From Burkholderiales bacterium (GTDB lineage: Bacteria > Pseudomonadota > Gammaproteobacteria > Burkholderiales > Burkholderiaceae_D), in NCBI GenBank assembly GCA_016177875.1, contig JACOUL010000034.1:1-64000 (forward strand): a stretch of 64,000 bases of DNA, in the 5' to 3' direction. The first letter of the stretch is position 1. Each line of letters opens with the position of its first letter. The position numbers and the translations under genes are program-made. Shown here one piece after another: positions 24,785-34,823 of this stretch. The notes under the pieces were generated by a model that was given only the letters and a program-made list of their open reading frames with translations, had not been told where the DNA came from and did not search any database.

Positions 24785-27700
24785 TTACAAGTTCGGCGCC
24801 AGCCAACGCTCAAGCTCTTCTTTCTTCGCGCCGCGTCGCACCGTCATGTCGTTCAATTGATCCGCACCGATTTTGCCGACGTTAAAGTACTTCGATGCCG
24901 GATGTGAGAAGTAAAAACCTGAGACTGACGCGCCGGGATACATGGCAAACGACTCGGTCAATTTCATGCCGATTTCATCGCATTGCAATGTCTTGAACAC
25001 GTCTGCCTTGACCGTATGGTCAGGACAAGCGGGATAGCCTGGCGCAGGGCGGATACCGCGATAGGTTTCCTTGATCATGGCTTCGCTGCTCAAATTTTCA
25101 TCAGCAGCATAAGCCCAGAATTCCTTGCGCACGCGCTCATGCAGGTGTTCGGCAAATGCCTCAGCCAAGCGATCAGCCAGCGCCTTCAACATGATCGAGG
25201 AATAATCGTCATGCGCATCCTCGAACCGCTTTTCATGTTTCTCAATACCGATGCCGGCAGTGACTGCAAACATGCCGATATAGTCGGCGATACCGGAAGA
25301 TTTCGGCGCAATGAAATCGGCCAAGCATTGATTGGGGCGCGCCACGCCGTCAATCACCGGCTTTTCGGTCTGCTGACGCAACCCATAGTAGGTAAACGCG
25401 ACTTGAGTACGAGCGTCGTCGGCGTAAATTTCAATATCGTCTTCGTTGACGCTGTTTGCAGGCAACAAAGCAATCGCGCCGTTCGCAGTCAGCCAACGGC
25501 CTTCGATCAATTTCTTCAGCAAGGCCTGGCCTTCTTCCAAAACTTTGCCGGCGGCGGCACCCACCACTTCATCTTTCAGGATAGCGGGATAAGGGCCGGC
25601 CAAATCCCAGGTCTGGAAGAACGGCCCCCAATCGATATAACGTGCGAGTGTCGCCAAATCGTAGTTCATAAACACGCGGCGACCGATAAATTTGGGTTTT
25701 ACCGGCGCATTTTCCGCCGTGAAGTCCAGCTTGGCTTTGTTTGCACGCGCCGCAACCAAGGAAATCAAAGGCGTCGTTTTCTTATTGGCGTGCTGTTCGC
25801 GAATGCGTGCATAGTCAGCGGCAATTTCGGCGATGTATTGATCGCGCGTCTCCGGCGTCAACAAAGATTGCGCGACCGATACCGAGCGCGAGGCATCCGG
25901 CACGTAAACCACCGGCCCCTCATAATTCGGCGCGATTTTGACTGCAGTATGCGCGCGGCTGGTCGTAGCGCCGCCAATCAAGAGTGGAATCTTGCGCTCG
26001 CGGAAGTAAGGATCACGCTGCATCTCTTTGGCGACGTACGCCATTTCTTCCAGCGAAGGCGTGATCAAGCCCGACAAGCCGACGATGTCGGCATTCACTT
26101 CCTTGGCTTTCGCCAAGATATCGGCACAGGGCACCATCACGCCCATATTGACCACTTCAAAATTATTGCACTGTAAAACCACCGAGACGATATTTTTGCC
26201 GATGTCGTGCACATCGCCTTTGACCGTGGCGATCACGATCTTGCCTTTCGGTTTGCTGTCGCCGCTGCGTTTCTTTTCTTCTTCGATGAAAGGAATAAGG
26301 TGAGCCACTGCTTGTTTCATCACGCGCGCCGACTTCACCACCTGCGGCAGGAACATCTTGCCTTGGCCGAACAAGTCGCCGACGACGTTCATGCCATCCA
26401 TCAGCGGCCCTTCGATCACCTGGATGGGACGTCCACCCTCATTCATTATTTTCTGCCGGGCCTCTTCGGTATCTTCGACGATCCATTGCGTGATGCCATG
26501 CACCAGCGCATGCGCCAATCGTTTATTGACCGGCTCGTTGCGCCATTCAAGCGTCGCCTCTTCCTTCTTGCCGCCGGCTTTGAGCGTCGCCGCGAATTCA
26601 ATCATGCGCTCGGTCGCGTCCGGCCGGCGATTCAGCACCACATCTTCCACGCGTTCGCGCAATTCCGGATCGAGGTCATCATATACGCCGACCATGCCGG
26701 CGTTGACGATACCCATCGTCATGCCCGCTTTAATGGCGTGATAGAGGAATACCGTGTGAATCGCTTCGCGCGCCGGGTCATTCCCGCGGAAGGAGAAGCT
26801 GACGTTGGATACGCCGCCGGAAATTTTTGCATACGGCAGGTGCGCATGAATCCAGTGCGTGGCTTCGATGAAATCGACCGCATAATTGTTGTGTTCTTCG
26901 ATGCCGGTTGCGATCGCGAAAATGTTCGGATCGAAAATAATATCTTCCGGCGGAAACCCCACCTTTTCCGTCAACAGCTTGTAAGCGCGTTCGCAAATTT
27001 CCGTCTTGCGCGCGAAAGTGTCGGCCTGCCCTGTTTCATCGAACGCCATGACGATCACGGCCGCGCCGTAACGGCGGCAGAGTTTCGCTTGACGCAAAAA
27101 TTCCTCTTCGCCCTCCTTCATCGAAATGGAATTGACGACAGCCTTGCCTTGCACGCATTTCAAACCCGCCTCGATCACCGACCATTTCGACGAATCGATC
27201 ATGATCGGCACGCGCGCGATATCCGGCTCGGAAGCAATCAAATTCAAAAAGCGCGTCATGGCGGCGACCGAATCCAGCATCGCTTCATCCATATTGATGT
27301 CGATGATCTGCGCGCCGTTTTCCACTTGCTGACGCGCGACGGTCAGGGCTTCGTCGTACTGCTCGTTCAAGATCAAACGTGCGAAAGCTTTAGAGCCGGT
27401 GACATTGGTCCGCTCGCCGACATTCACGAACAAGGATTGATCATCGATGATGAAAGGTTCCAAACCCGACAGCTTCATGCGATGGTCGGACTCGGGCAGT
27501 TTGCGCGGCGCGATACTTTTTACCGTCTCGGCAATGGCCTTGATGTGAGCCGGCGTGGTGCCGCAGCAACCGCCCGCAATATTCACAAAGCCGCTTTCGG
27601 CAAATTCTTTCAGTAGCGATGCGGTGATGTCCGGCGTTTCGTCAAAGCCGGTATCGCTCATCGGATTGGGCAAACCGGCGTTCGGATAAATGCAGACGAA

Positions 27701-28516
27701 GGTATCGGCGATCTTCGAAAGCTCTTCCGCATAGGGACGCATCAATGCCGCACCGAGCGCGCAATTTAAACCGATGGTGAGCGGTTTCGCGTGACGCACC
27801 GAATGCCAAAAGGCAGGCACCGTTTGCCCAGACAGAATGCGCCCGGACGCATCGGTAACGGTGCCGGAAATCATGATCGGCAAACGCCTGCCGGTCTCTT
27901 CGAAATAGGTATCGATTGCGAACAGCGCAGCCTTGCAATTCAAGGTGTCGAAAATGGTTTCCACCAGCAACACATCGGCGCCGCCTTCAACCAATGCGCG
28001 CGTTTGTTCCAAATACGCCGCAACCAATTGGTCGAAAGTGACGTTGCGTGCGGCGGGGTCGTTCACGTCCGGCGAGATCGATGCCGTCTTCGGCGTCGGG
28101 CCGAGCGCGCCGGCGACGAAGCGCGGTTTGTCGGGCGTCGAATATTTATCGCAAGCGGCGCGCGCGAGCTTGGCGGCTTCGAGATTCATCTCGTACGCCA
28201 AATGCGCCATGTGGTAATCGTCTTGTGCGACGCTGGTGGCCCCGAAGGTATTCGTCTCAATCAGATGGGCGCCGGCGGCCAAATATTTTTCATGGATTTC
28301 TCGAATGATCTGCGGCTGCGTCAGCGTCAACAGTTCATTGTTCCCTTTTAGGAATAGCTCCTTGCCCGGTGGGGCGAAGTCCGCGAAGCGCGCGCCACGA
28401 TAATCCGCTTCCGACAACTTGTATTGCTGAATCATGGTCCCCATGGCGCCATCCAAAATAAGGATTCGACGGGACAATAAATCGCGTAAAAGCGTTTCGG
28501 TAGCGGAAGAACTCAT
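24785..28516 (-). CDS. metH: Cobalamin-dependent methionine synthase MetH
   Basis: The 1243-residue full-length enzyme transfers methyl from methyltetrahydrofolate to homocysteine. Residues about 10-330 form the homocysteine domain with zinc ligands in GLNCALGA (about 250) and GGCCGTTP (about 315). Residues about 350-620 are the pterin-binding domain ([13 protein letters not shown]), about 640-740 the B12 cap, about 745-890 the cobalamin domain with the axial histidine in DVHDIGKN (about 765), and the C-terminus is the AdoMet activation domain with [15 protein letters not shown] 28516 ([20 protein letters not shown]) is preferred to 28585, which lies within the structured leader. The gene converges with the oxidoreductase gene. 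Confidence 0.95.
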   Translation of the reverse strand: MSSSATETLLRDLLSRRILILDGAMGTMIQQYKLSEADYRGARFADFAPPGKELFLKGNNELLTLTQPQIIREIHEKYLAAGAHLIETNTFGATSVAQDDYHMAHLAYEMNLEAAKLARAACDKYSTPDKPRFVAGALGPTPKTASISPDVNDPAARNVTFDQLVAAYLEQTRALVEGGADVLLVETIFDTLNCKAALFAIDTYFEETGRRLPIMISGTVTDASGRILSGQTVPAFWHSVRHAKPLTIGLNCALGAALMRPYAEELSKIADTFVCIYPNAGLPNPMSDTGFDETPDITASLLKEFAESGFVNIAGGCCGTTPAHIKAIAETVKSIAPRKLPESDHRMKLSGLEPFIIDDQSLFVNVGERTNVTGSKAFARLILNEQYDEALTVARQQVENGAQIIDINMDEAMLDSVAAMTRFLNLIASEPDIARVPIMIDSSKWSVIEAGLKCVQGKAVVNSISMKEGEEEFLRQAKLCRRYGAAVIVMAFDETGQADTFARKTEICERAYKLLTEKVGFPPEDIIFDPNIFAIATGIEEHNNYAVDFIEATHWIHAHLPYAKISGGVSNVSFSFRGNDPAREAIHTVFLYHAIKAGMTMGIVNAGMVGVYDDLDPELRERVEDVVLNRRPDATERMIEFAATLKAGGKKEEATLEWRNEPVNKRLAHALVHGITQWIVEDTEEARQKIMNEGGRPIQVIEGPLMDGMNVVGDLFGQGKMFLPQVVKSARVMKQAVAHLIPFIEEEKKRSGDSKPKGKIVIATVKGDVHDIGKNIVSVVLQCNNFEVVNMGVMVPCADILAKAKEVNADIVGLSGLITPSLEEMAYVAKEMQRDPYFRERKIPLLIGGATTSRAHTAVKIAPNYEGPVVYVPDASRSVSVAQSLLTPETRDQYIAEIAADYARIREQHANKKTTPLISLVAARANKAKLDFTAENAPVKPKFIGRRVFMNYDLATLARYIDWGPFFQTWDLAGPYPAILKDEVVGAAAGKVLEEGQALLKKLIEGRWLTANGAIALLPANSVNEDDIEIYADDARTQVAFTYYGLRQQTEKPVIDGVARPNQCLADFIAPKSSGIADYIGMFAVTAGIGIEKHEKRFEDAHDDYSSIMLKALADRLAEAFAEHLHERVRKEFWAYAADENLSSEAMIKETYRGIRPAPGYPACPDHTVKADVFKTLQCDEIGMKLTESFAMYPGASVSGFYFSHPASKYFNVGKIGADQLNDMTVRRGAKKEELERWLAPNL

Positions 28517-28595
28517 GACTTTTATATTCGGATAATCGGTTGAGGACAGAGTACGGCGGTCGCTTAACTCTCTCCCAAATTGCACAATAAAAATG

Positions 28596-28629
28596 AAAAA
28601 CCCGGGCCAGCAATGCGGGTCCGGGTTTT
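28596..28629 (-). terminator. Intrinsic terminator in the metH leader (candidate attenuator)
   Basis: AAAACCCGG (28597-28605) pairs with CCGGGTTTT (28621-28629). On the minus strand the stem is followed by TTTTTCATTTTT. It lies about 85 bases downstream of a TATAAT promoter reading toward metH and 80 bases before the metH ATG, so it would stop transcription ahead of the gene unless the leader refolds. Confidence 0.65.
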
Positions 28630-28713
28630 GCCGTCCGCTTTAGCAGCATTTGTTGGGGATCGCCCCGCGCCCGCAAGCTGGCTTGATTGGCTCAATCAAA
28701 TCGGCGCAAGAAA

Positions 28714-28742
28714 ATTATACGATGAATCAGGGGCTTGCGTAA
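28714..28742 (-). promoter_or_regulatory. metH: Candidate sigma-70 promoter of metH
   Basis: On the minus strand a perfect TATAAT (28714-28719) lies 17 bases from TTACGC (28737-28742), a weak -35. The transcript would carry a leader of about 190 bases with the terminator-like hairpin at 28596-28629. Confidence 0.5.
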
Positions 28743-28882
28743 GGGACGAAGGAATTCGATGGTTGCCAAATATTGGCTTTTACAATGAACCACCTACTTA
28801 GGCACTCGCCCGTTTACCGGGATGCAGCGCGCGAAGCCAGGAGTGCATGCCATTTCGATATCTCGGTTTATTGTGAAAGCCG

Positions 28883-28912
28883 AAAAAAAAAAGCCCACCG
28901 CGTTTGGTGGGC
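28883..28912 (-). terminator. Intrinsic terminator of the rocD-hydrolase operon
   Basis: GCCCACC (28893-28899) pairs with GGTGGGC (28906-28912); on the minus strand the stem is followed by ten T (28883-28892). It is 137 bases beyond the stop of the DDAH-like gene, the nearest gene it can serve. Confidence 0.8.
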
Positions 28913-28936
28913 TAAATCCATATCAAAGGAGGAGAC

Positions 28937-29017
28937 ATGGAGGAGACAGGTGAAGTGTATGTTGCAGAGACACATAAATCCAATTTCGAATTGAAATATG
29001 TGGTATTTGCAACGTGA
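28937..29017 (+). CDS. Candidate 26-residue small protein
   Basis: An ATG at 28937 follows a near-perfect Shine-Dalgarno sequence (AAAGGAGGAG, 28925-28934) and opens a frame MEETGEVYVAETHKSNFELK plus VVFAT before TGA. The same bases form an imperfect hairpin (GTTGCA at 28961 with TGCAAC at 29008; CACATA at 28971 with TATGTG at 28997). It lies antisense to the 3' tail of the rocD-hydrolase transcript. No promoter was identified, so it could equally be an RNA element. Confidence 0.3.
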   Translation: MEETGEVYVAETHKSNFELKYVVFAT

Positions 29018-29049
29018 ATAACTCCCTTATTTCCTCTGTTTTCCCCTTC

Positions 29050-29889
29050 TTAAGCTGCCGCACGCACCGACGACCGGCGCATTTCATTCAATTTCAGGGT
29101 TAAGCACTTGGCTGAACCCCCGGCTTTCATGAACTCTGTCAGAGGAATTTGCTTTACGGAAAAACCATAAGCTTGCAACACCCTCACCAGTCCAGCAGAA
29201 GACCGATTCAAAAACACATGCTCGCCGCAATTCACCGCATTGCATGCAAAATCCAAGGCATCGGCATCCGATACGATAAGCCGGCGCTTGGCCGGTATGC
29301 GCGCGGCGATCCGATTCTGAGAGGCTTCGTCAAACGCAGCCGGATAATACATGAGATAGCCGCCCTCGAGCGGACAAAAACAGGTATCTAAATGATAAAA
29401 CCGCTCGTCCACCAGCTTTAATGGCTCGACGTCGATCTCCAGCATATCGGCGAGCATGGGCGCGCATGCCGCACTGGTACGATGCCCATATCCCATCCAC
29501 AGCAGCGGCTCGCCGCGATCAAGCAAAGCGTCGCCTGCGCCTTCGAAAAATAAGTCGGGAGGCAATTGCTCAACTTGGAATCCTTGCGTCGCGAACCAAG
29601 CCGCAAAATGCGCCTCTTCGCCTTGACGCTCGGGATGGCGAAAGTGGGAAAGCACGAAGGTATTGCCCAATACGAGACCGGCATTCGCGGTGAACACCAT
29701 GTCGGGCACGCCGGACATCGCAGGAATGCGCTCGACTTGCGCCACTTCGCCGATGGATGCAGCAAGCACCCGCCACTGACGGTCTGCGACATCATTCTTG
29801 CTCAGCGCGACATTCCCTTGCATCCAAGGATTGATCACATATGCCACCTCGAAATGATCGGGTGCACACATCAAGTAACGATCGGTCAT
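29050..29889 (-). CDS. Dimethylarginine dimethylaminohydrolase / arginine-deiminase-family hydrolase
   Basis: The 279-residue protein is of the guanidino-group modifying superfamily. FFEGAGDAL supplies the acidic residues, FYHLDTCFCPL the catalytic histidine, and GGSAKCLTL (about residue 259) the nucleophilic cysteine near the C-terminus, in the standard order. Related enzymes hydrolyse methylarginine, arginine or similar compounds to citrulline. It sits 21 bases downstream of rocD on the same strand, pointing to arginine/ornithine catabolism. Exact substrate is inferred only. ATG 29889 (MTDRYLMCAPDHFEV) fits the family better than 29904. Confidence 0.82.
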   Translation of the reverse strand: MTDRYLMCAPDHFEVAYVINPWMQGNVALSKNDVADRQWRVLAASIGEVAQVERIPAMSGVPDMVFTANAGLVLGNTFVLSHFRHPERQGEEAHFAAWFATQGFQVEQLPPDLFFEGAGDALLDRGEPLLWMGYGHRTSAACAPMLADMLEIDVEPLKLVDERFYHLDTCFCPLEGGYLMYYPAAFDEASQNRIAARIPAKRRLIVSDADALDFACNAVNCGEHVFLNRSSAGLVRVLQAYGFSVKQIPLTEFMKAGGSAKCLTLKLNEMRRSSVRAAA

Positions 29890-29910
29890 GGCGTCCTCCC
29901 TCACTACAAT

Positions 29911-31134
29911 TCAATGTTCAAGCGCGACCTGCGCTTCTGCGCATGCCGATAACGTGGCACGGATGGTTTTCAATGCATCGTCGATCTCGTGCGCCGTAAT
30001 GACGAGCGGCGGCGCGAAGCGCACCACGGTTTCATGCGTTTCTTTCGATAGGATGCCTGCTGCCATCAAGGCTTCGCAGAAGCGGCGTGCGGAAATCAAA
30101 GCAGGATCCAGTTCCATGCCGATCAATAAGCCTTTGCCGCGCACTTCGCGAATGGCTGGATGACAGATCTCGCGCAATCCCTCCATCAGATGCCTACCCA
30201 TTTCATGCGCGCGCTCGACCAGGCGGTGGTCGCGTAACAAGCGTAATGCGGCTGTGCCGACCGCTGCGGCCAGCGCGTTGCCGCCGAAGGTGCTGCCATG
30301 GTCGCCGGGGGTGAATACATCCATGACATCTTCACGCGCCAGGAACGCGGAGACGGGTAACAATCCGCCGCCCAAGGCTTTGCCCAATACCAGGCCGTCC
30401 GGCTTGATGTTTTCATGGTCGCAAGCAAGCAAGCGTCCTGTGCGGCCTAAGCCGGTTTGCACTTCATCGCAAATCAGCAATACATTGCGGCGCGTACAGA
30501 TTTCGCGGCACTTCGCGAGATAACCGGCAGGCGGCACGATGATGCCGCCTTCGCCTTGGATCGGCTCCACAATAAATGCGGCAGTGTTCGGCGTAATCGC
30601 CGCTTCTAATGCATCGGCGTCACCAAACGGCACGGCGACAAAACCGGGAGCAAAAGGTCCGAACCCGTCACGATATTGCGCTTCTGAAGAGAAACCCACG
30701 ATGGTGGTGGTTCGCCCCGCGAAATTGCCGCGGCAGACGATAATCTCGGCGCCATCTTCAGCGATCCCTTTCACCTTGTAACCCCATTTGCGCGCAGCCT
30801 TTAACGCCGTTTCCACTGCTTCGGCGCCGGTATTCATCGGCAGCGCCTTAGACATGCCCGTCATTTCGCACAACAATTGCAAGAACGCGCCCAAGGTATC
30901 GGAATAGAAAGCGCGAGAAGTGACGGCTAAACGCTGCGCCTGCGCAGTCAAGGCTTGCACCAGCGCCGGATGGCTATGGCCGAAGCTGACTGCCGAATAG
31001 GCGGACATCATGTCCAAGTAGCGCTTGCCTTCGACATCCCATAGCCAAACGCCCTGGCCGCGGTGCAACACCACCGGCAGTGGATGATAATTGCGCGCGC
31101 AATAGCGGTTTTCGAGTTCGATGAGATCTTTCAT
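29911..31134 (-). CDS. rocD: Ornithine aminotransferase RocD
   Basis: This 407-residue class III PLP aminotransferase converts ornithine and 2-oxoglutarate to glutamate semialdehyde and glutamate. Visible are MNTGAEAVETALKAARKWGY, the cofactor aspartate region LLICDEVQTGLGRTG, the PLP lysine in LVLGKALGGG (about residue 250) and GSTFGGNALAAAVG. These match ornithine-oxo-acid transaminases closely. The start at 31134 has a GGAGG site. The divergent Lrp-type gene and its palindromic sites lie directly upstream, so substrate-responsive control is likely. Confidence 0.92.
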   Translation of the reverse strand: MKDLIELENRYCARNYHPLPVVLHRGQGVWLWDVEGKRYLDMMSAYSAVSFGHSHPALVQALTAQAQRLAVTSRAFYSDTLGAFLQLLCEMTGMSKALPMNTGAEAVETALKAARKWGYKVKGIAEDGAEIIVCRGNFAGRTTTIVGFSSEAQYRDGFGPFAPGFVAVPFGDADALEAAITPNTAAFIVEPIQGEGGIIVPPAGYLAKCREICTRRNVLLICDEVQTGLGRTGRLLACDHENIKPDGLVLGKALGGGLLPVSAFLAREDVMDVFTPGDHGSTFGGNALAAAVGTAALRLLRDHRLVERAHEMGRHLMEGLREICHPAIREVRGKGLLIGMELDPALISARRFCEALMAAGILSKETHETVVRFAPPLVITAHEIDDALKTIRATLSACAEAQVALEH

Positions 31135-31202
31135 GGCAGCCTCCGTCACAGTTTCATCATACTCGCAAGCGCGTGAAAGCTTTTTTCGTTTTTTCGCACA
31201 AA

Positions 31203-31219
31203 TTTCATAATATATGAAA
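31203..31219. promoter_or_regulatory. Lrp/AsnC-type operator 1 upstream of rocD
   Basis: TTTCATAATATATGAAA is a near-perfect 17-base palindrome in the rocD/lrp divergent gap. Its centre is 22 bases (two helical turns) from that of the next palindrome, as expected for cooperative binding by Lrp-family octamers. Confidence 0.65.
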
Positions 31220-31225
31220 GAATCG

Positions 31226-31240
31226 TTCATAGATTATGAA
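31226..31240. promoter_or_regulatory. Lrp/AsnC-type operator 2 upstream of rocD
   Basis: TTCAT-AGATT-ATGAA repeats the TTCAT/ATGAA arms of the first site with the same 5-base centre length. It lies 17 bases before the regulator's start codon, so autoregulation is likely. Confidence 0.65.
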
Positions 31241-31256
31241 AATTTGGTGAAGTAAT

Positions 31257-31727
31257 ATGGAAAATCTCGACCGTTATGATCGAATTCTTTTGCAGACTTT
31301 ACAAAAGAATGGACGCGCTTCGAATGTTGAATTATCGGAAGCTGCCAACTTGTCGCCGCCGCAGTGCTACCGCCGCGTGCGGCGTTTAGAGAATGAAGGT
31401 TTTATTCGCGCCTATGTCGCCCAGCTTGAGCCGGCGGCATTGGGGCTCGGCGTCATTGCCTTTGTCAGTCTGAATTTGCATCGGGATCAGTTCAAACATG
31501 TGCGGCAATTGGAAAAGGCGATTAAACAATTTCCGGAAATCTTAGAGTGCTACACGATTTCCGGCGACTTCGATTACCTGCTCAAGGTGGCGGCAACCGA
31601 TTTGAAATCGCTGTCGAATTTCTTGACGGACCGCTTGATGCAAGTCCCGGGCGTCGCCGGTGTGCGCTCCACCGTTTGCCTGGAAGAGATCAAGCCGGCA
31701 AGCGCTTTGCCGCTAAATGCGACTTAA
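31257..31727 (+). CDS. Lrp/AsnC-family transcriptional regulator of rocD
   Basis: The 156-residue protein starts MENLDRYDRILLQTLQKNGR, with an HTH in SNVELSEAANLSPPQCYRRV followed by a RAM/AsnC ligand-binding domain (GDFDYLLKVAATDLKSLSNF). Divergent from rocD with paired palindromes between, it is most likely the local regulator responding to ornithine or arginine. The ligand is inferred from context. Confidence 0.9.
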   Translation: MENLDRYDRILLQTLQKNGRASNVELSEAANLSPPQCYRRVRRLENEGFIRAYVAQLEPAALGLGVIAFVSLNLHRDQFKHVRQLEKAIKQFPEILECYTISGDFDYLLKVAATDLKSLSNFLTDRLMQVPGVAGVRSTVCLEEIKPASALPLNAT

Positions 31728-31772
31728 GGCTTGCCGGCATATGTCTTAGCGTGAAACGAGGCGTAGCTATAG

Positions 31773-32315
31773 CTACTGTTGTTGCCGGATTTGATCGAGT
31801 TGCGTACGCAGCAAATCGGATTGTTGTACGAATTGCTGCAATTGTTGCAGTTGTTCCGCGGTAGGCGCCCTGCGCTGCAGTTGGCCGCGTATCTCCCCTG
31901 CCGGGAATGTCGGACTGTGCACATTGAAGTAGTAATCACCTCGCTCAAGGCTTGCCAATTGCGCCGCCGTCAGCGTGCCGCTTGCAGTCCATACCACTGA
32001 ACCTTGCGCCTTGGTCAAAGGAATCACGACCGGGCCAGCGGTGCCGGGCACGCCTTCGTGCACATGTGCCGCATTATCGGCAACCCCGGTCGTCACTATG
32101 CTGGCGGTAAATGCGTTGTCGGTTGGATCGACAATCAGCACCCCGGTGCCGCGACCGGCGCTGGCATTGGGCGGCACCTCTTGCGCGCCGTCCAGCGAAG
32201 CGGAATAAATGAAACGCAAGCGCGCATCATCACCTCCGCCACATCCGGCAGTCAAAGCGACGAGCAGTAACAACATCCCTCTCAAGAATAGAGATTTGGT
32301 AATGAAAGCTTTCAT
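31773..32315 (-). CDS. CHRD-domain lipoprotein
   Basis: The 180-residue protein has the lipobox LTAGCGGGD after a hydrophobic signal. The mature part is a CHRD domain: FIYSASLDGAQEVPPNASAG, AHVHEGVPGTAGPVV and YYFNVHSPTFPAGEIRGQL are its typical motifs. The last 30 residues are a Gln-rich coiled tail. CHRD domains occur in secreted bacterial proteins of unknown role. The ATG at 32315 follows GGAGGGTG. It is convergent with the Lrp gene. Confidence 0.85.
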   Translation of the reverse strand: MKAFITKSLFLRGMLLLLVALTAGCGGGDDARLRFIYSASLDGAQEVPPNASAGRGTGVLIVDPTDNAFTASIVTTGVADNAAHVHEGVPGTAGPVVIPLTKAQGSVVWTASGTLTAAQLASLERGDYYFNVHSPTFPAGEIRGQLQRRAPTAEQLQQLQQFVQQSDLLRTQLDQIRQQQ

Positions 32316-32492
32316 GGCACACCCTCCTGCACGAATGAAACGGCGTGCGGCGAAGACAAGCCCTTGCCGCAGCACGGAGGGTATGCAGTCTTTATGCCCA
32401 GACGGCGTGCGCGGGCTTTAGAGCGAGGCAATGAGCGAATTCGGAGGCCAAGCGGCGCGCAATACGTAATTTATGCGCATCGATGTAAAACC

Positions 32493-32520
32493 TGCTGCAT
32501 GCATCCGATTGCATGCAGCA
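32493..32520. other. Perfect 10-bp hairpin between the CHRD gene and pckG
   Basis: TGCTGCATGC (32493-32502) and GCATGCAGCA (32511-32520) form a perfect stem with an 8-base loop. No T-run follows immediately on either strand, so an operator is as likely as a terminator. Apart from this and the pckG terminator, the 302-base gap 32316-32617 shows nothing recognisable. Confidence 0.4.
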
Positions 32521-32559
32521 ATGATTTCTTTTCTTCAGCGAGGTTTTCCCTGGAAAAGA

Positions 32560-32592
32560 AAAAAGGCGCGGCCGGGAAACCCGAGCGCGCCT
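32560..32592 (-). terminator. Intrinsic terminator of pckG
   Basis: GGCGCG (32565-32570) and CGCGCC (32586-32591) form a stem with a smaller inner GCCGGG/CCCGAG-type pairing. On the minus strand the stem is followed by a run of T. It lies 25 bases beyond the pckG stop. Confidence 0.7.
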
Positions 32593-32617
32593 CGTATGAA
32601 GCGAAACGACTAAGACA

Positions 32618-34474
32618 TTAAACTGCCAAGCGCTTTTCCAACTGAGCCTTGGTTTCTTCCAACTCTTTTGGCAAATGGTATTTCAGTTTGTCGAACAGTT
32701 CGGCATGCAGCTTCAATTCCGCTTGCCAAGCTGCCTTGTCGATCGAGGTGATCGTATTGAACTGTTCTTGCGTGAAGTCCAGACCATCCCACTTCAAGTC
32801 AGTGTATTGCGGCGTGACGCCGAAGATATTTTCCACGCCGCCGGCCTTGCCTTCAATACGGTCGAGCATCCATTTCAATACGCGCATGTTGTCGCCGAAA
32901 CCCGGCCAAACGAACTTGCCGTTTTCGTCGGTGCGGAACCAGTTGACGCAATAGATTTTCGGTTGCGTGGCGCCGGCTGCTTCGATCTTTTTACCCATAT
33001 CCAGCCAGTGCTGGAAATAGTCGCTCATGTTGTAGCCTGTGAACGGCAGCATGGCAAATGGATCGCGGCGCACCACGCCCATTTGGCCGGCCGCAGCAGC
33101 AGTGGTTTCGGAACCCATGGTAGCCGCCATGTAAACGCCTTCGATCCAATTGCGCGCTTCAGTGATCAACGGCACAGTGGTCGAACGGCGGCCGCCGAAG
33201 ATAAAAGCCGAGATCGGCACGCCGGCCGGATCGTCCCAAACCGGGTCAAATACCGGGTTTTGGATGGCCGAGACCGTGAAACGCGCATTCGGGTGCGCCG
33301 CTTTGCGGCCGGTTTCCTTGCCGATTGCCGGCGTCCAATCCTTGCCTTGCCAATCGATGGCATGGGCCGGTGCTTCCTTGGTCATGCCTTCCCACCAAAC
33401 ATCGCCATCATCGGTCAGCGCGACGTTGGTGAAGATGGTATTGGCGGTCAGCGAAGCCATGCAGTTGGAGTTGGTCGCGGTGTTGGTGCCGGGAGCCACG
33501 CCGAAGTAACCCGCTTCCGGGTTGATCGCGTACAGGCGGCCATCCTTGCCCGGCTTAATCCAAGCGATGTCGTCACCGATGGTGGTGACCTTCCAGCCGT
33601 TGAATGCCTTCGGCGGAATCAACATAGCGAAGTTGGTCTTGCCGCATGCGGAGGGGAAAGCGGCGGCAACGTAATGCTTCTTGCCTTCCGGCGATTCGAC
33701 ACCGAGGATCAGCATGTGCTCGGCCAACCAGCCTTGGTCGCGCCCCATAGTGGAAGCGATACGCAACGCGAAGCACTTCTTGCCCAGCAAGGCGTTGCCG
33801 CCGTAGCCGGAACCGTAGGACCAAATTTCGCGGGTTTCCGGGTAATGCACGATGTATTTGGTGGCGTTGCACGGCCAAGCGACATCCTTCTGGCCCGGCT
33901 GCAAAGGCGCTCCGACGGTATGCACGCACGGCACGAACTCGCCGTCGGTGCCGAGCACGTCGTAGACGGCCTTGCCCATGCGGGTCATGATGCGCATATT
34001 GACGGCGACATAGGCGGAATCGGACAACTCGACGCCGATGTGAGCGATCGGGGAACCGAGCGGCCCCATCGAAAACGGCACCACATACATGGTGCGGCCG
34101 CGCATGCAACCGTCGAACAAGCCGTTCAGCGTGGTCCGCATCTCGGCCGGCGCCATCCAATTATTGGTCGGGCCAGCGTCCTCCTGCTTAGCCGAGCAAA
34201 TAAAGGTACGGTCTTCGACGCGCGCCACATCGGACGGATCGGAGCAAGCCAGATAACTGTTGGGACGCTTCTCCTGATTGAGCTTTTTCATGGTGCCGGA
34301 GGCGACCATTTGCGCGCACAAGGAATCGTATTCTTCTTGAGAGCCGTCGCACCAGTAGATGCGGTCCGGCTTGGTGAGGGCGGCGATTTCGGCAACCCAG
34401 TTGATCAGTTTTTGTTGCTTAACGAAAGATGGGGCGTTAACTGCTGCAACGCCACCCATGACGGGCTGATTCAT
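32618..34474 (-). CDS. pckG: Phosphoenolpyruvate carboxykinase (GTP) PckG
   Basis: The 618-residue enzyme converts oxaloacetate and GTP to PEP, GDP and CO2 at the entry of gluconeogenesis. The hallmark of the GTP-dependent class, [12 protein letters not shown] with the reactive cysteine in the P-loop, is at about residue 280. [20 protein letters not shown] and [20 protein letters not shown] are also class-specific. Length equals the family norm. GGAGGT stands before the ATG at 34474. The upstream gap holds several GTAG/CTAC repeats that may be regulatory. Confidence 0.95.
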   Translation of the reverse strand: MNQPVMGGVAAVNAPSFVKQQKLINWVAEIAALTKPDRIYWCDGSQEEYDSLCAQMVASGTMKKLNQEKRPNSYLACSDPSDVARVEDRTFICSAKQEDAGPTNNWMAPAEMRTTLNGLFDGCMRGRTMYVVPFSMGPLGSPIAHIGVELSDSAYVAVNMRIMTRMGKAVYDVLGTDGEFVPCVHTVGAPLQPGQKDVAWPCNATKYIVHYPETREIWSYGSGYGGNALLGKKCFALRIASTMGRDQGWLAEHMLILGVESPEGKKHYVAAAFPSACGKTNFAMLIPPKAFNGWKVTTIGDDIAWIKPGKDGRLYAINPEAGYFGVAPGTNTATNSNCMASLTANTIFTNVALTDDGDVWWEGMTKEAPAHAIDWQGKDWTPAIGKETGRKAAHPNARFTVSAIQNPVFDPVWDDPAGVPISAFIFGGRRSTTVPLITEARNWIEGVYMAATMGSETTAAAAGQMGVVRRDPFAMLPFTGYNMSDYFQHWLDMGKKIEAAGATQPKIYCVNWFRTDENGKFVWPGFGDNMRVLKWMLDRIEGKAGGVENIFGVTPQYTDLKWDGLDFTQEQFNTITSIDKAAWQAELKLHAELFDKLKYHLPKELEETKAQLEKRLAV

Positions 34475-34823
34475 AAAACACTACCTCCAATGCCAATAAA
34501 GAATTCTGTCTTGTCCCGGCACGGCAGGATCGTCGTTGGCGTGGCCGGCGGATTATCGCTGGCAAAACGGCGGTCTTGTCGAAGAGCGGTCGAATCGACG
34601 ACCGCGCGGCCCATTAATATGAAGTAGTGTGGGCCGGATGGACTTGCTTTCCACTGTTGCGATTGCGGAAAATAGGTGGTGGATTGTACACCTCGCCCCT
34701 AGTTCCCCTCAATGCTTTGGGTCAAAAATGTAGTAAATATAGTAGAGTTTTGTAGTCAACTACTTTGAATTATGACGGGTCCGTTAATTTGCTACGAAAA
34801 TTCAATAAATCTTGTTAAATTCC
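34475..34823. promoter_or_regulatory. Divergent control region of pckG and the D-2-hydroxyacid dehydrogenase gene
   Basis: This 349-base gap becomes AT-rich toward its right end. It holds repeated GTAG/TAGTAG steps near 34730-34746 and an inverted repeat GTAGT-CA-ACTAC at 34752-34763, whose minus strand includes a TTGACT -35-like sequence. No confident -10 partner was found. The left 200 bases next to pckG show nothing recognisable. Confidence 0.4.

Noticed and set aside
24983..27616. Large plus-strand frames opposite metH (397 and 469 codons)
   Set aside because: metH is full-length and unambiguous on the other strand. These frames are histidine/arginine-rich shadows without motifs.
28580..28801. 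73-codon plus-strand frame in the metH leader ([20 protein letters not shown])
   Set aside because: It crosses the terminator hairpin and leader, has no ribosome-binding site, and is better explained by the structured RNA on the other strand.
32675..34627. 650-codon plus-strand frame opposite pckG
   Set aside because: pckG is complete with catalytic motifs, and the opposite frame has no domain pattern. It is a codon-bias shadow.
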